NCBI RefSeq assembly: GCF_013410115.1
Contig: NZ_JACCCV010000001.1
Location: forward strand, 1,984,001 to 2,048,000
Direction of reading: 5' to 3'
DNA: 64,000 nucleotides
Origin: Tunturiibacter gelidiferens
GTDB lineage: Bacteria > Acidobacteriota > Terriglobia > Terriglobales > Acidobacteriaceae
In this document: piece after piece, positions 22,868 through 31,813 of the stretch
How the letters are laid out: every line of letters begins with the position of its first letter
How positions within the stretch are numbered: the stretch's first letter is position 1
Program-made: the position numbers and the translations under genes
The notes under the pieces: generated by a model
What the model was told of the DNA's origin: nothing
Seen by the model: the letters and a program-made list of their open reading frames with translations, nothing else
Databases searched by the model: none

Positions 22868-25255
22868 CTACGTCGGTGTGCGCAGGAGAAGATAGGCGCC
22901 GGTGATGCCGAAGAGGAGATCGGGCGTCCAGGCGGCGAGGACTGCGGGTAGGGTGTTGACGTTGCCGAGGGATTCGAAGATGAGTGCGATGACCCAGTAG
23001 GTGATGGCGAGGCCTATGGCTGTGGCGATGCCGGTGAGGGATCCTTTCTTACCCATGGATAAAGCGAAGGGGATGGCGAGGATGGCCATGACGAGGGTGA
23101 TCAGTGGGTAGGCGATTTTTTTGTTGAGCTGGACGCTGAGGCGCTTGGTGTCGAAGCCGGACTGCTTGAGGTCGGTGATGTAGCGCGAGAGTTCGGTGTA
23201 GCTCATCTCCTGCGAGGGGATGTACTCCTTCTTGAAGTAGCCGGGTTGCTCGCGGATCTCGGGGAAGGTGGCCACGGTGAAGGGTTGATAACTGGCGATG
23301 GTCTCGCCGGAGAAGGTGCGCTGCCAGCCGTTGTCGAAGACCCAGTTGTTGACTTTGGGGTCCCATTGGGCGGTTGCGGCGAAGATGCGGCGCTGGAGGG
23401 TGAAGGAAGCGGGGTCGAACTCGAAGACGGTGAGGTTGGCGAAGGTATCTTTTTCGGCGTTGAAGTACTGGTAGTAGAAGATGCGGGAGGGTTCACCGGC
23501 GTTGTTGGTCTGGCCGGAGATCCACTGGCGGTCGGGTCGCGAGAATGTCTGGGTGGGTTTGTCTTTGATGATGGAGAGGAGAGCTTCCTGGCGGCGGTTG
23601 GCGGCGGGGAGGTAGAGCTCGTCGAAGGCAAAGAGGCCAGCGGAGATGAGGATGGTAACGACCAAAACAGGGGTAATGATGCGGTAGAGGCTGATGCCGC
23701 TGGACTTCATGGCGGTGAGCTCTGAGGTTCGGCTGAGAGAGCCGAAGGTAACGAGGACCGCGACGAGTGCGCAGAGGGGCGTGATGTTGTAGAGGATGTA
23801 AGGGATGAGCGTGACGAGGTATTCGCCGACGGTGATGAGCGGCGTGCGATTTTTGAAGATTGGGCCGATGAGCTCGAAGAAGGTAAAGATGAGGAAGAGT
23901 GTGGAGAAGGAGCTGAGGACGATGGCGAAGTTGGTGGCGTACTCGCGCATGACGTAGTCGTCGAGCAGGAGAGGGAATTGAATGCGTACGATGCTGCGGA
24001 AGCGGCGGAGCAGGGTGGCGACGTCGTGATTGGAGCGAATGTTGTTGGATTCGTGGCCGTTGCTGGTGAGGCGGGTGATGAGTTTGCTGAGCCAGACGCC
24101 GATGGTAGAGACGAGGCTGAGGGCGATGCCTCCGCGGGACATTTGGTAGAGAAGGATGGCGCCGGCGGCTGCGAAGAGGAGGTTGGCTCCCCACACGCCG
24201 AGGAAGGGTGAAAGCCTGCCGGATTGCGCGAAGGCTACTCCAACGGAAGAGAGGAAGTAATAGATGAAGACGAGCAGGATAGTGAGGACGAAGCCGGTGG
24301 ATTTGCCGCCGCGTTTGGAGGAGATGCCTAGCGGAACGCCGACGAGCATGAGCACCAGACAGGCGAAGGGGTAGGAGAAGCGCTTGTTGAACTCGATGCG
24401 GTAGACGGAAGATTCGTGGCCGCTGGAGGCTTTGATGGCGTTGGCGCGGCGCCAGAGGTCGGGCAGTGAGAGGGCCTGGATGGGAGTGTTGACGCGGCCC
24501 AGGTGAGCTTCTTCGGGAGCTTCGGTCTCGATGGGGACGTCGGTGCTGGTGAAGGTGGATATGTTGTATTGGTTAGGGTCGCTGGAGGAGGTGTCGTGCT
24601 GGCCGCCGTTGAGCAGATGAAGGCGGATGGTTTGGGCGTCCTGCGTGTTGGGCGCGCCGCTGACGACGACGGCTTGGTCGGCGGTGGTGATGTGGGGATC
24701 GGCTGGTTCGGTGAGGTCGGCGAGAAAGACGTGATGCCAGAGAGCGGCTCCGGCTGCGGGGCTGACGTCCTGGATGTAGAGGACGCGATCTTTGAACTCT
24801 TCGTAGAAGACGCGGGGCTGAACCTCGAAGGAGGCCTGCGAAGACTTCAAAGATTCTCCGAGGGCGATGAGGCCGGAGGCGGCGCGTGGGGCGAGATACA
24901 GCGAGTTAAAGAGGCCCAGCGCGAGGGCCACCGCGGAGACGATGGAGACGATGCGGACGAAGTCGATGGCTCCCATGCCGCTGGCGCGCATTGCGGTGAT
25001 TTCGCTGTCAGCGGCCAGGCGGGAGAGGCCCAGAAGGATGCCGACCAGAACGGCCATGGGGATGGTGACGGTGAGGGCTGGAGGAAGGGTGAAGGCAATG
25101 ATGCGGGCAACATCCCCCATAGTGGCGGAGTCGCGTACGACGAACTCGAGGATACGGCCGAGGTCGCGCATGAAGATGATGAAGGTAAAGAGGGCTCCGC
25201 CGAGGAGGGCGTGCGAGGTGACTTCGCGGAGAATGTACCGGGTGATGATGCGCAT
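22868..25255 (-). CDS. LptF-LptG fused lipopolysaccharide export permease
   Basis: A 795-residue single chain carrying two YjgP/YjgQ permease units. The first runs from IITRYILREVTSHALLGGAL through LSRLAADSEITAMRASGM, with its C-terminal helices at about 300-380. The second restarts at YVMREYATNFAIVLSSFSTLF with LGSLSRTSELTAMKSSGI-like text near residue 520 and ends with the last helices WVIALIFESLGN. Each unit has the usual periplasmic beta-jellyroll between helices 3 and 4. In most bacteria LptF and LptG are separate proteins forming a heterodimer with LptB. I chose the ATG at 25255; 25375 would add a non-membrane extension. Confidence 0.88.
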   Translation of the reverse strand: MRIITRYILREVTSHALLGGALFTFIIFMRDLGRILEFVVRDSATMGDVARIIAFTLPPALTVTIPMAVLVGILLGLSRLAADSEITAMRASGMGAIDFVRIVSIVSAVALALGLFNSLYLAPRAASGLIALGESLKSSQASFEVQPRVFYEEFKDRVLYIQDVSPAAGAALWHHVFLADLTEPADPHITTADQAVVVSGAPNTQDAQTIRLHLLNGGQHDTSSSDPNQYNISTFTSTDVPIETEAPEEAHLGRVNTPIQALSLPDLWRRANAIKASSGHESSVYRIEFNKRFSYPFACLVLMLVGVPLGISSKRGGKSTGFVLTILLVFIYYFLSSVGVAFAQSGRLSPFLGVWGANLLFAAAGAILLYQMSRGGIALSLVSTIGVWLSKLITRLTSNGHESNNIRSNHDVATLLRRFRSIVRIQFPLLLDDYVMREYATNFAIVLSSFSTLFLIFTFFELIGPIFKNRTPLITVGEYLVTLIPYILYNITPLCALVAVLVTFGSLSRTSELTAMKSSGISLYRIITPVLVVTILISAGLFAFDELYLPAANRRQEALLSIIKDKPTQTFSRPDRQWISGQTNNAGEPSRIFYYQYFNAEKDTFANLTVFEFDPASFTLQRRIFAATAQWDPKVNNWVFDNGWQRTFSGETIASYQPFTVATFPEIREQPGYFKKEYIPSQEMSYTELSRYITDLKQSGFDTKRLSVQLNKKIAYPLITLVMAILAIPFALSMGKKGSLTGIATAIGLAITYWVIALIFESLGNVNTLPAVLAAWTPDLLFGITGAYLLLRTPT

Positions 25256-25497
25256 TTGTTTGCTGCTTAATGTGGCTGGTTTCAAGTGTATCGTGTGCGC
25301 GGTGGATTGCTGGTTGATGGGGAAGGAGTTAGGTGCTGATTCGAACTCGAGGCAACTCGGAGAGAGATTGTGCACTCCATCTTCAGAGACAAATACTGCA
25401 TGGGGTGAGTTCGCGCGGCAGTTGATGCCGAGTGCGAAACTGGGAGTTTGAGACGGGATTGAAGTTAGAACCGAGATTCAGAAATGATGATTCGCCG

Positions 25498-25938
25498 ATG
25501 TCGCTAGATATTTTTGCCTCTGAGCGTGTTGCCGCTGAGCTTTCGCCGAGCAGGATTTTGCTGGTCGATGACGATCCGGATATGCGCGCGTTGACGCGGA
25601 CGTTCCTTGAACATGAAGGTTATGGGGTTTTTAGTTCGGGGGACGCGGAACGGGCAGCACAGATCTTTCGCAGCGTGCCGGAGATCGATCTGTTGGTGAC
25701 GGATTTGTATATGCCCGGCAGGTCGGGCATGGAACTGGCACGCGAGTTGAAGGTGATCCGTAGTGAGTTGCCGGTACTGATGATTTCGGGTGGGATGGTG
25801 GATGGCGCGCAGAAGTTGCGGTTGGAACAGGAGGGTTGGAGCTTCCTGGCGAAGCCGTTCCGATTGCCGGAGTTGTTGAGCACAGTGCATCGGATTCTTG
25901 CGCCGATGGAGGCGCAGAGGTGGAGAGAGGCGCGTTAA
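25498..25938 (+). CDS. Single-domain response regulator
   Basis: A 146-residue receiver-only protein. Acidic pair LLVDDDPDMRAL, phospho-acceptor Asp in LLVTDLYMPGRSGMELA, switch residue in LMISGG and conserved Lys in FLAKPFRLPEL are all present. There is no output domain, so it probably acts by protein contact or as a phosphate sink. No kinase is adjacent. The start is uncertain: 25498 gives the natural N-terminus, while 25432 adds 22 residues. Confidence 0.85.
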   Translation: MSLDIFASERVAAELSPSRILLVDDDPDMRALTRTFLEHEGYGVFSSGDAERAAQIFRSVPEIDLLVTDLYMPGRSGMELARELKVIRSELPVLMISGGMVDGAQKLRLEQEGWSFLAKPFRLPELLSTVHRILAPMEAQRWREAR

Positions 25939-25972
25939 CGATTGCTTGCTGCCAGTCTTTCGGCGACGAGTA

Positions 25973-26500
25973 TTAGCGCTCTTGGTTGGTGGATCGGAGT
26001 TCTTTTTCCATTAAGATGAAGTGGCACGGCAGGATGAGAACTTCAGGGCGTATGTAAGGAGCTTCGCCAACGATTTTGTAACCTTGTCTCTGATACCACG
26101 CGAGGAGTTCCGGCCTGAGATCGATAACGGAGATCTCGATGAGACGGCAGTCGTGGTCGCGACAGAGTTGCTCGCCTGCCTTCATCAACTCTCTGCCGGT
26201 TCCCATGCTTTGCCAGCCGGGATCGACGGCAACCATGCCAATATAGCCGTGGCCGTTATCGCGCAGCTCGATGTATATCAAACCGAGCAATCCATCTCCA
26301 TCTTCCTTGAGGAGAAAGGTGCCTTTCTGAAGATATTCCGCGACCTGTTCAGCGTTGGTTCGTTCGGTGCGCTTGAAATAGTTGTCGCGGGCGAAGGCGC
26401 GATTGATGAAGGGCACCAGTCGACCAGTGTCTTCAGGCGTGGCCGTCCTAAGTTGAGTGGCGAGGTCTGACCCGAGTGCCGGTGTCGATGTATGGGACAA
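25973..26500 (-). CDS. GNAT-family N-acetyltransferase
   Basis: A 175-residue acetyltransferase. The fold is visible from LRTATPEDTGRLVPFINRAF through IYIELRDNGHGYIGMVAVDP and the acetyl-CoA loop WQSMGTGRELMKAGEQLC to the C-terminal LAWYQRQGYKIVGEAPY. The substrate is unknown. It lies convergent with the response regulator gene. Confidence 0.85.
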   Translation of the reverse strand: MSHTSTPALGSDLATQLRTATPEDTGRLVPFINRAFARDNYFKRTERTNAEQVAEYLQKGTFLLKEDGDGLLGLIYIELRDNGHGYIGMVAVDPGWQSMGTGRELMKAGEQLCRDHDCRLIEISVIDLRPELLAWYQRQGYKIVGEAPYIRPEVLILPCHFILMEKELRSTNQER

Positions 26501-26612
26501 GGTTATGTGTTTTCCTTCGATCGATGATGGAACAGGTCAGGAATGCTCAATGGCTCCCTCAAATTCGATAGCCACGTTGTTGATGCCAAGACTTCCTTAA
26601 TTATAAATACGC

Positions 26613-27368
26613 CTAGGGATTGGCGAGGAAGCGGTAGCCGACGCCGCGGACGGTGACGAGGTGTTGGGGATCGGCGGGATCGTCTTCGATGTAGCGGCGG
26701 AGTCGGACGATAAAGTTGTCGATGGCACGGGTGTCCGTGTCTTCGTGGACTCGCCAGACGTCTTCAAGAATGGCTGATCGCGAGACGATCTGGCCTTCTC
26801 GCTCGGTGAGATAGCGGAGAAGATCGGCCTCCATCAGGGTGAGGTGGGTGATGCGATTGGGTGCGATGAGTTCCAGGGTGTCGAATCGGATGGTGCGGTG
26901 ATTGAAGGCGTATTCGTCGGTCTGATCCACGATGGCGGGTGGTGGAGTCTCCGGAGTTGCTGCGTTTTGCCAGGCAGTCCGGCGCAGGAGTGATTTGAGC
27001 CGTACGAGAAGGATGTTGAGGTCGAACGGCTTGGCGAGGTAGTCGTCGGCGCCGGCCTCGATGCCTTCGAGAACCTCTTCGGGGCGGGAGCGGGCGGTGA
27101 GCATGAGGACGGGAGTGTAGTGATGGGCTTCGCGTAGTGCGCGGACGATGGTGAAGCCATCAGCGCCGGGGAGCATGCCGTCAAGGATGATGGCGGCGAT
27201 GTGTTCTTCGGGAGTGTGTTTTTCGGCGAGAAGATAGGCGAGGGCGGCGTCGCCGTCGGATTCATGATGAGTGCGATAGCCTTCGGCTTGAAGGTTGAAG
27301 AGGAGGCCCTGGGCGAGATGCTCCTCGTCTTCCACAAGAACGATGAGTGGGGCGGTGGGTTCAGTCAT
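26613..27368 (-). CDS. OmpR-family response regulator
   Basis: A 251-residue receiver plus winged-helix regulator. Receiver: LVEDEEHLAQ, the Asp in ILDGMLPGADGF, and the Lys in GADDYLAKPFDLNILLVRL. The DNA-binding domain (about 150-250) has HLTLMEADLLRYLTEREGQIVSR and the recognition-helix region VIVRLRRYIEDDPADPQHLVTVRGVGYRF. Its likely kinase is the HK at 28194-29120; a MarC gene lies between them on the same strand. Confidence 0.92.
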   Translation of the reverse strand: MTEPTAPLIVLVEDEEHLAQGLLFNLQAEGYRTHHESDGDAALAYLLAEKHTPEEHIAAIILDGMLPGADGFTIVRALREAHHYTPVLMLTARSRPEEVLEGIEAGADDYLAKPFDLNILLVRLKSLLRRTAWQNAATPETPPPAIVDQTDEYAFNHRTIRFDTLELIAPNRITHLTLMEADLLRYLTEREGQIVSRSAILEDVWRVHEDTDTRAIDNFIVRLRRYIEDDPADPQHLVTVRGVGYRFLANP

Positions 27369-27413
27369 GGCTTTTCGGTCCGGATCTTCTGTGCTATTTT
27401 GTAACTTTAGACG

Positions 27414-28106
27414 TTACGATTTCTTCAAAAGCTCGGTGAACAGACCGCTGAGGCCGTTCCATGCTATCTGAACTCCTATGCAGAGCAGAATGAAGGCCAC
27501 GACGCGAAGGATGCCGTGCGCGGTCGCGGGCGAGATGGTGCGGGCGATTTTGGGAGCATAGGCGTAACACAGATAGATAAGAGCGCTGAGCACGATGACG
27601 GCGATGAAGAGGCCTAGATGGGCGAGGACTTTGTCTTCGAGGGTGGTCTGTTCCGTGTGCACGCTGAGGGTGAGCATAACTACGATACAGCCAGGGCCGG
27701 CGGTGATCGGGAAGGTGAAGGGATAGAAGGCTTTTTGTCGAAGGCTGTCGATCTCTGCGGGTGTGACGGCAGGGGCGGCGGCTGACGTCTTCTCGGGGTT
27801 GGGGGTGCTGTCGGGTTGATTCAGGAGCGCCCAGGCGATCATGGCGATGACGATGCCTCCCGAGACTTGAACGATGGGAAGCGAAATGCCGAAGAAGCCG
27901 AGAAGATAAGAACCGATGAGTTCGATAACGGCGAAAAAGATTACGGTGTTGATTGCGATGCGGCGGGCGAGGCCACGATAGATGTCGATGGGTGCAGCGC
28001 CGACGAGACCAAGGAAGATCAGCGCGGAGCCGAGGGGGTTGATGAGCGGCAGAAGCGCGCTGAATCCAAGGGCGAAGTATTTCCAGAGCAGAAGCATGGA
28101 GATCAC
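27414..28106 (-). CDS. MarC-family integral membrane protein
   Basis: A 230-residue protein with about six membrane segments and the family motif LPLINPLGSALIFLGL near the N-terminus. A central AFYPFTFPITAGPGCIVVMLTLS is characteristic of the MarC/UPF0056 family, whose function is not established despite the name. It lies between a histidine kinase and a response regulator gene, all on the minus strand, so it may be regulated with or by them. Confidence 0.9.
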   Translation of the reverse strand: MISMLLLWKYFALGFSALLPLINPLGSALIFLGLVGAAPIDIYRGLARRIAINTVIFFAVIELIGSYLLGFFGISLPIVQVSGGIVIAMIAWALLNQPDSTPNPEKTSAAAPAVTPAEIDSLRQKAFYPFTFPITAGPGCIVVMLTLSVHTEQTTLEDKVLAHLGLFIAVIVLSALIYLCYAYAPKIARTISPATAHGILRVVAFILLCIGVQIAWNGLSGLFTELLKKS

Positions 28107-28193
28107 GAAGTCGATTGAGATTAGCTACAAGCTTTGATGTGATTGTACGTCTCGTATTCTTTAAGGAGTCCTTGAAGGAGAGTACAAGATTGC

Positions 28194-29120
28194 CTAGTTG
28201 TTGACCGCTGAAGAGGCTGGCGCGGCGAGCGGAAGGGTGATGGAGATGGTGGTGCCGAGGCCAGGACCGGGGCTGATGGCGGTTGCCTCGCCGCCGTGTT
28301 GACGGGCGATGTTACGAACGAGAAAGAGGCCGAGGCCTGTGCCTTTGATCTTGGCCATGGCCCTACCGGGGACTCGGTAGAAGCGTGTGAAGATGCGTTT
28401 GAACTGGTTGGCGGGCAGACCGACGCCGGTGTCGGTGACCCGGAGGGCGACCCAGGTGTAGTTGGATATGGAGAGCGAGCAGCGGATGTGAACTCCTTCA
28501 GGGGAGTATTTGACGGCGTTATCGAGAACGTTGAGGACGGCGGTGCGAAGATCTTCGGCGATGCCCTGGGTATAGAGGCGGACGACGCCCGAAATCGGTT
28601 CGAGGACGATGCTTTCGGCAGGAAGGTGGTGCCGCTGGAGGGTGATGGCGATGCAGTCGGAGACGAGGGATTGCATGTCGATGAGGGTGCGGTTTTGTTG
28701 ACGGTGGCGCTGCCCGAGCTGGCCAGCTTTGAGGACCTGCTCCACGGTGGCCAGGAGACGGTCGGAGTCAGAGAGCATGATCTTGTAGAACTCCTGGCGC
28801 TGGGACTCCTCGACGGGGCGCCGCTGGAGGGTTTCGAGGTAGAGGCGGATGCTGGCGATAGGGGTTTTGAGCTCGTGGGTGACGGCGTTGAGGAAGGAGT
28901 CCTGGCGTTCGTTGCGGCGGATCTCGCGGACGAGGAAGACGGTGTTGAGGACGACGCCGGCGATAAGGGCTGCGAAGAGAATGACGCCGAGGACGGCGAT
29001 GGCGACGGTGCGCTCGTTGAGAACGATCCAGGTGATATTGAGGGTGATGGCGAGGCCGACGGTTAGGACGCCCAGGGTGATGAAGGTTGCGATGGCTCCG
29101 CGGCGTCGGGTGATGTTCAT
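28194..29120 (-). CDS. Membrane sensor histidine kinase
   Basis: A 308-residue kinase. Two membrane helices lie at about residues 10-60 (ATFITLGVLTVGLAITLNI, AVLGVILFAALIAGVVL) with almost no periplasmic loop, so it probably senses in or at the membrane. The H-box is NAVTHELKTPIASIRLYLE, the N-box VLDNAVKYSPEG, and the G-boxes VTDTGVGLP and GTGLGLFLVRNIARQHGG. The gene precedes marC and the OmpR-type regulator and is probably the kinase for the latter. Confidence 0.92.
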   Translation of the reverse strand: MNITRRRGAIATFITLGVLTVGLAITLNITWIVLNERTVAIAVLGVILFAALIAGVVLNTVFLVREIRRNERQDSFLNAVTHELKTPIASIRLYLETLQRRPVEESQRQEFYKIMLSDSDRLLATVEQVLKAGQLGQRHRQQNRTLIDMQSLVSDCIAITLQRHHLPAESIVLEPISGVVRLYTQGIAEDLRTAVLNVLDNAVKYSPEGVHIRCSLSISNYTWVALRVTDTGVGLPANQFKRIFTRFYRVPGRAMAKIKGTGLGLFLVRNIARQHGGEATAISPGPGLGTTISITLPLAAPASSAVNN

Positions 29121-29148
29121 GGCTTGCTGGAAGTATAGCGGGGGAGGT

Positions 29149-29535
29149 TTAGAGAAGGAGATAACGTCGGGCGAGATTGTCCATGAGGTCTGCCGGGGCG
29201 TCGCAGAGACCTGTGTGGACGGGCGAGACCTGGATGATGGTGCTGCGAGGAGAGACGAGCCAGTGGAAACGTTCGCGTTGGCTCAGTTGCGAGATGGGGC
29301 CGCCAGCGGGGTCTGCGGCGCAGATTCTAGGGAAGGCCTCAAGGTGGTTGCGAACCAGATCGAGATCGATCTCGGGCCAGAGGGTGCGGAGGCGTTGATT
29401 GTCGATGTGGATGCGGGCTTCAAGGAAGCGTTGCTGCAGGCAGAAGACGACAACGCCCGCGTTGACGAACTCTTCGCGCTCGACGCGGGGAACGACGCGA
29501 ACGACCGCATAGTCAAATGAGATGGGCGCGAGCAC
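29149..29535 (-). CDS. DUF3037 domain protein
   Basis: A 128-residue protein of unknown function, with the family text FDYAVVRVVPRVEREEFVNAGV near the start and WPEIDLDLVRNHLEAFPRIC further on. The start I propose is a GTG at 29535: AGGAGG lies six bases before it, and no in-frame ATG fits. It overlaps the upstream HipA-like gene by 23 bases, indicating coupled translation. DUF3037 genes are commonly paired with HipA-like genes, which supports both the start and the pairing. Confidence 0.8.
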   Translation of the reverse strand: MLAPISFDYAVVRVVPRVEREEFVNAGVVVFCLQQRFLEARIHIDNQRLRTLWPEIDLDLVRNHLEAFPRICAADPAGGPISQLSQRERFHWLVSPRSTIIQVSPVHTGLCDAPADLMDNLARRYLLL

Positions 29536-30289
29536 GGATGGCCTCCTGGGTGAAGATGGGGGATGCAGCCAGCCGCCGGGTGAGGAGATCGAGATAGGCT
29601 GCGCGTGCCTCGGCGGGAGTGGGATGGCTGGACTGAAGCCACTCGTCGGGAATCTGCGCGAGGATCTCGGTGAGAACCTGGCGGTTGAGGCGGCTGGATG
29701 CATGCACGGCAGCTTGTTCCAGATCTGTGGCCCAGGGCAGAAGGATGTGGTTGCGGACGTCGGAGAAGGGAGAGTCGGCGAGGCGGCTGGCGTCGGGCCA
29801 ATTGTGGTGAAAGTAGAGTGCCGCGCCGTGATCGATAAAGTAGAGCTGGGTGTGCCAGTTGAGGAGATTGGCATTGCGCGGGGTGCGGTCGACGTTGAGG
29901 GTGAAGGCGTCGAACCAGACGGCGAGTGAGGCGGTGTGCGGGTCGGCTTTGTCGCCGGCTGCCCGGTCGAACATGGAGGAGCCGGGCAGATAGTCGAGGG
30001 CGAGGTTGAGCCCGGAGCTGGCGCGAAGGAGGTCGCGGATCTCTTGGTCGGGTTCGTTGCGTCCTAGCGCGGGGTCCACTTGGGCGAAGACAAGTTCAGG
30101 AACGTTGAGGCCGAGGGTGCGGCCGATTTCGCCGGCGACGAGTTCGGCGACGAGGGCGAGAGGACCCTGGCCCGCGCCGCGGAATTTGACGACGTAGAGG
30201 CCAAGGTCGTCGGCCTCGATAATTGCGGGAAGAGAGCCGCCTTCACGAAGAGGAGTGACGTACTGGGTGGCGCGGATGGTACGAAGCAT
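29513..30289 (-). CDS. HipA-like kinase-fold protein paired with DUF3037
   Basis: A 258-residue protein resembling the C-terminal kinase fold of HipA. Features are LYVVKFRGAGQGPLALVAEL (the Lys of the ATP site), AVWFDAFTLNVDRTPRNANLL (catalytic-loop-like, with Asp and Asn), and LYFIDHGAALYF (a DxG-like metal site). Unlike true HipA toxins it lacks the HipA N-terminal domain and is not next to a HipB antitoxin; its companion is DUF3037. The role of this pair is not known to me. Confidence 0.8.
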   Translation of the reverse strand: MLRTIRATQYVTPLREGGSLPAIIEADDLGLYVVKFRGAGQGPLALVAELVAGEIGRTLGLNVPELVFAQVDPALGRNEPDQEIRDLLRASSGLNLALDYLPGSSMFDRAAGDKADPHTASLAVWFDAFTLNVDRTPRNANLLNWHTQLYFIDHGAALYFHHNWPDASRLADSPFSDVRNHILLPWATDLEQAAVHASSRLNRQVLTEILAQIPDEWLQSSHPTPAEARAAYLDLLTRRLAASPIFTQEAIRARAHLI

Positions 30290-30363
30290 TGGTGCTTAGT
30301 GTAGCTGGACGGTAGTCATCTTGGAGCAGGTGACTACCGTCGAGTTCGGCGATCAACAGGCGA

Positions 30364-30864
30364 TCAATAGCGGACGCGGAAGTCGGCGCGACAGCCGCGG
30401 TCGACCCAGAGGCCGCGACGGTCGAGGCCCCAGGTGCTGTCTCGGACACAGGGGGAGCCGCTGATCTGTCGATTTAGTCGGACGTCACGACTAGGCCCGA
30501 TGTCGCACCAGTTTCGCCTGCCATCATTCGAAGAGCAGGTGACGATGCGGGCTGGTGGTGGCGGTGGTGGGCCTCCCCGGCCGACGATAAACTCTGCGCG
30601 GCATCCGCGGTCGACCCAAAGGCCGCGACGATCTACGCCCCAGGTGCTGTCACGAACACAGGGAGAGCCGCTGATCTGTCGCGCCATGCGGACATCGCGA
30701 GAGGGGCCGATATCGCACCAGTTTCTGCGGCCATCGTTGGAGGAGCAGGTGATCCTTGGTGGCGGGCCGCCGTAACCAGGTTGTGCTGTCGCGGATGTGG
30801 TTACGACGGAGGTGCCGGCGATAAGCAGGGTGGATATCAGTAGGAGTTTGATTGTGCGCGTCAT
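30364..30864 (-). CDS. DUF3011 exported protein, two repeats
   Basis: A 166-residue exported protein with a signal peptide (MTRTIKLLLISTLLIAGTSV) and two copies of a DUF3011-type unit. Each unit has CSSNDGRRNWCDIGP, then RQISGSPCV and RRGLWVDRGCRA(E/D)F. Four Cys per unit suggest disulfides. A Pro-rich linker separates them (GGPPPPPPAR). The function is unknown. The start at 30864 follows GAGGAAAG. It is a paralogue of the gene at 31053-31751, including the upstream promoter region. Confidence 0.8.
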   Translation of the reverse strand: MTRTIKLLLISTLLIAGTSVVTTSATAQPGYGGPPPRITCSSNDGRRNWCDIGPSRDVRMARQISGSPCVRDSTWGVDRRGLWVDRGCRAEFIVGRGGPPPPPPARIVTCSSNDGRRNWCDIGPSRDVRLNRQISGSPCVRDSTWGLDRRGLWVDRGCRADFRVRY

Positions 30865-30920
30865 CTTTCCTCTTTCGAGTTGAAGATTGCCACTGATGTT
30901 GAAACGTGCGGTTCCGGATG

Positions 30921-30949
30921 AGGATAGCGCGGAGTGGAATGCTTGTCGA
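30921..30949 (-). promoter_or_regulatory. Promoter of the downstream DUF3011 copy
   Basis: On the minus strand: TCGACA, 17 bases, TATCCT, 57 bases ahead of the ATG at 30864. The same boxes and spacing recur before the other copy (31814-31842), with surrounding bases conserved. Confidence 0.6.
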
Positions 30950-31052
30950 GATTGGATGAAGAGATTTAGAAGACTGTCAGTCCTTTCGGAGGACGGGTTT
31001 TTTGGTTGCTGATGTTCGGTCAGAGACATGGTGCGAAGTATTGATGCTCGTG

Positions 31053-31751
31053 CTAGCGAGCCTGGAAGTCGGCACGGCAGCCCTGGTCTACCCACAGGCC
31101 GCGATTGTTGACGTTCCAGGTCTGGCCGCGAACGCAGGGAGATCCGCTGATCTGCCGGATGAGCCGGACTTCGGTTCGGGGACCTATGTCGCACCAATTT
31201 CTGTCTCCGTTATTGGAGGAGCAGGTGACAGTGATGGGAGGAGGTGGTGGTGGTCCTGTGCGAACGAGGAAGTCGGCGCGGCATCCGCGGTCGACCCAGA
31301 GGCCGCGTTGATCGATGCCCCAGGTGTCGTCCTGGATACAGGGGGAGCCACTGATCTGTCGCGCCATGCGGACATCGCGAGCGGGGCCGATATCGCACCA
31401 GTTTCTGCGGCCATCGTTGGAGGAGCAGGTGATGGTAATGGGAGGAGGAGGTGGTTCGCTGCGGCCGAGGATGAACTCTGCGCGGCATCCGCGGTCAACC
31501 CACAGGCCGCGGCGGTCGACGCCCCAGGTGTCGTCCTGGACGCAGGGGGAGCCGCTGATCTGTCGGACCATGCGGACCTCGCGATCGCGAGTCGGTCCGA
31601 TATCGCACCAGTTTCTGTGGCCATCGTCGGAGGAGCAGGTAATTCTCGGGGGACCGCCGTAATCAGGTTGCGCCGCTGCGGTTGCGGGTAGGGCGCAGAA
31701 GCCGGCGATGAGAGTCGTGGCTGTGAGGAGGAGCTTGATTGTGCGCGTCAT
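31053..31751 (-). CDS. DUF3011 exported protein, three repeats
   Basis: A 232-residue paralogue of the neighbouring gene: signal peptide (MTRTIKLLLTATTLIAGFCA) and three DUF3011-type units with the pattern CSSxxGxRNWCDIGP, RQISGSPC, RGLWVDxGCRA. The third unit (about 175-232) is the most divergent (WNVNNRGLWVDQGCRA). Pro-rich linkers lie between units (EPPPPPITITC, GPPPPPPITVTC). The function is unknown. A GAGGAAAG site precedes the ATG. Confidence 0.8.
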   Translation of the reverse strand: MTRTIKLLLTATTLIAGFCALPATAAAQPDYGGPPRITCSSDDGHRNWCDIGPTRDREVRMVRQISGSPCVQDDTWGVDRRGLWVDRGCRAEFILGRSEPPPPPITITCSSNDGRRNWCDIGPARDVRMARQISGSPCIQDDTWGIDQRGLWVDRGCRADFLVRTGPPPPPPITVTCSSNNGDRNWCDIGPRTEVRLIRQISGSPCVRGQTWNVNNRGLWVDQGCRADFQAR

Positions 31752-31813
31752 CTTTCCTCTTTCAAGTCGGCGATTGCAACTAAGGGCCCTTGAAGCGTTT
31801 GCGATTCCGGATG

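Noticed and set aside
27414-28106. Calling MarC an antibiotic-resistance protein
   Set aside because: The name is historical; the family's role in drug resistance is not supported, so only the family was reported.
31002-31691. A 229-residue plus-strand frame over the DUF3011 gene
   Set aside because: It mirrors the repeats of the minus-strand gene, which has a signal peptide, ribosome site and family match.
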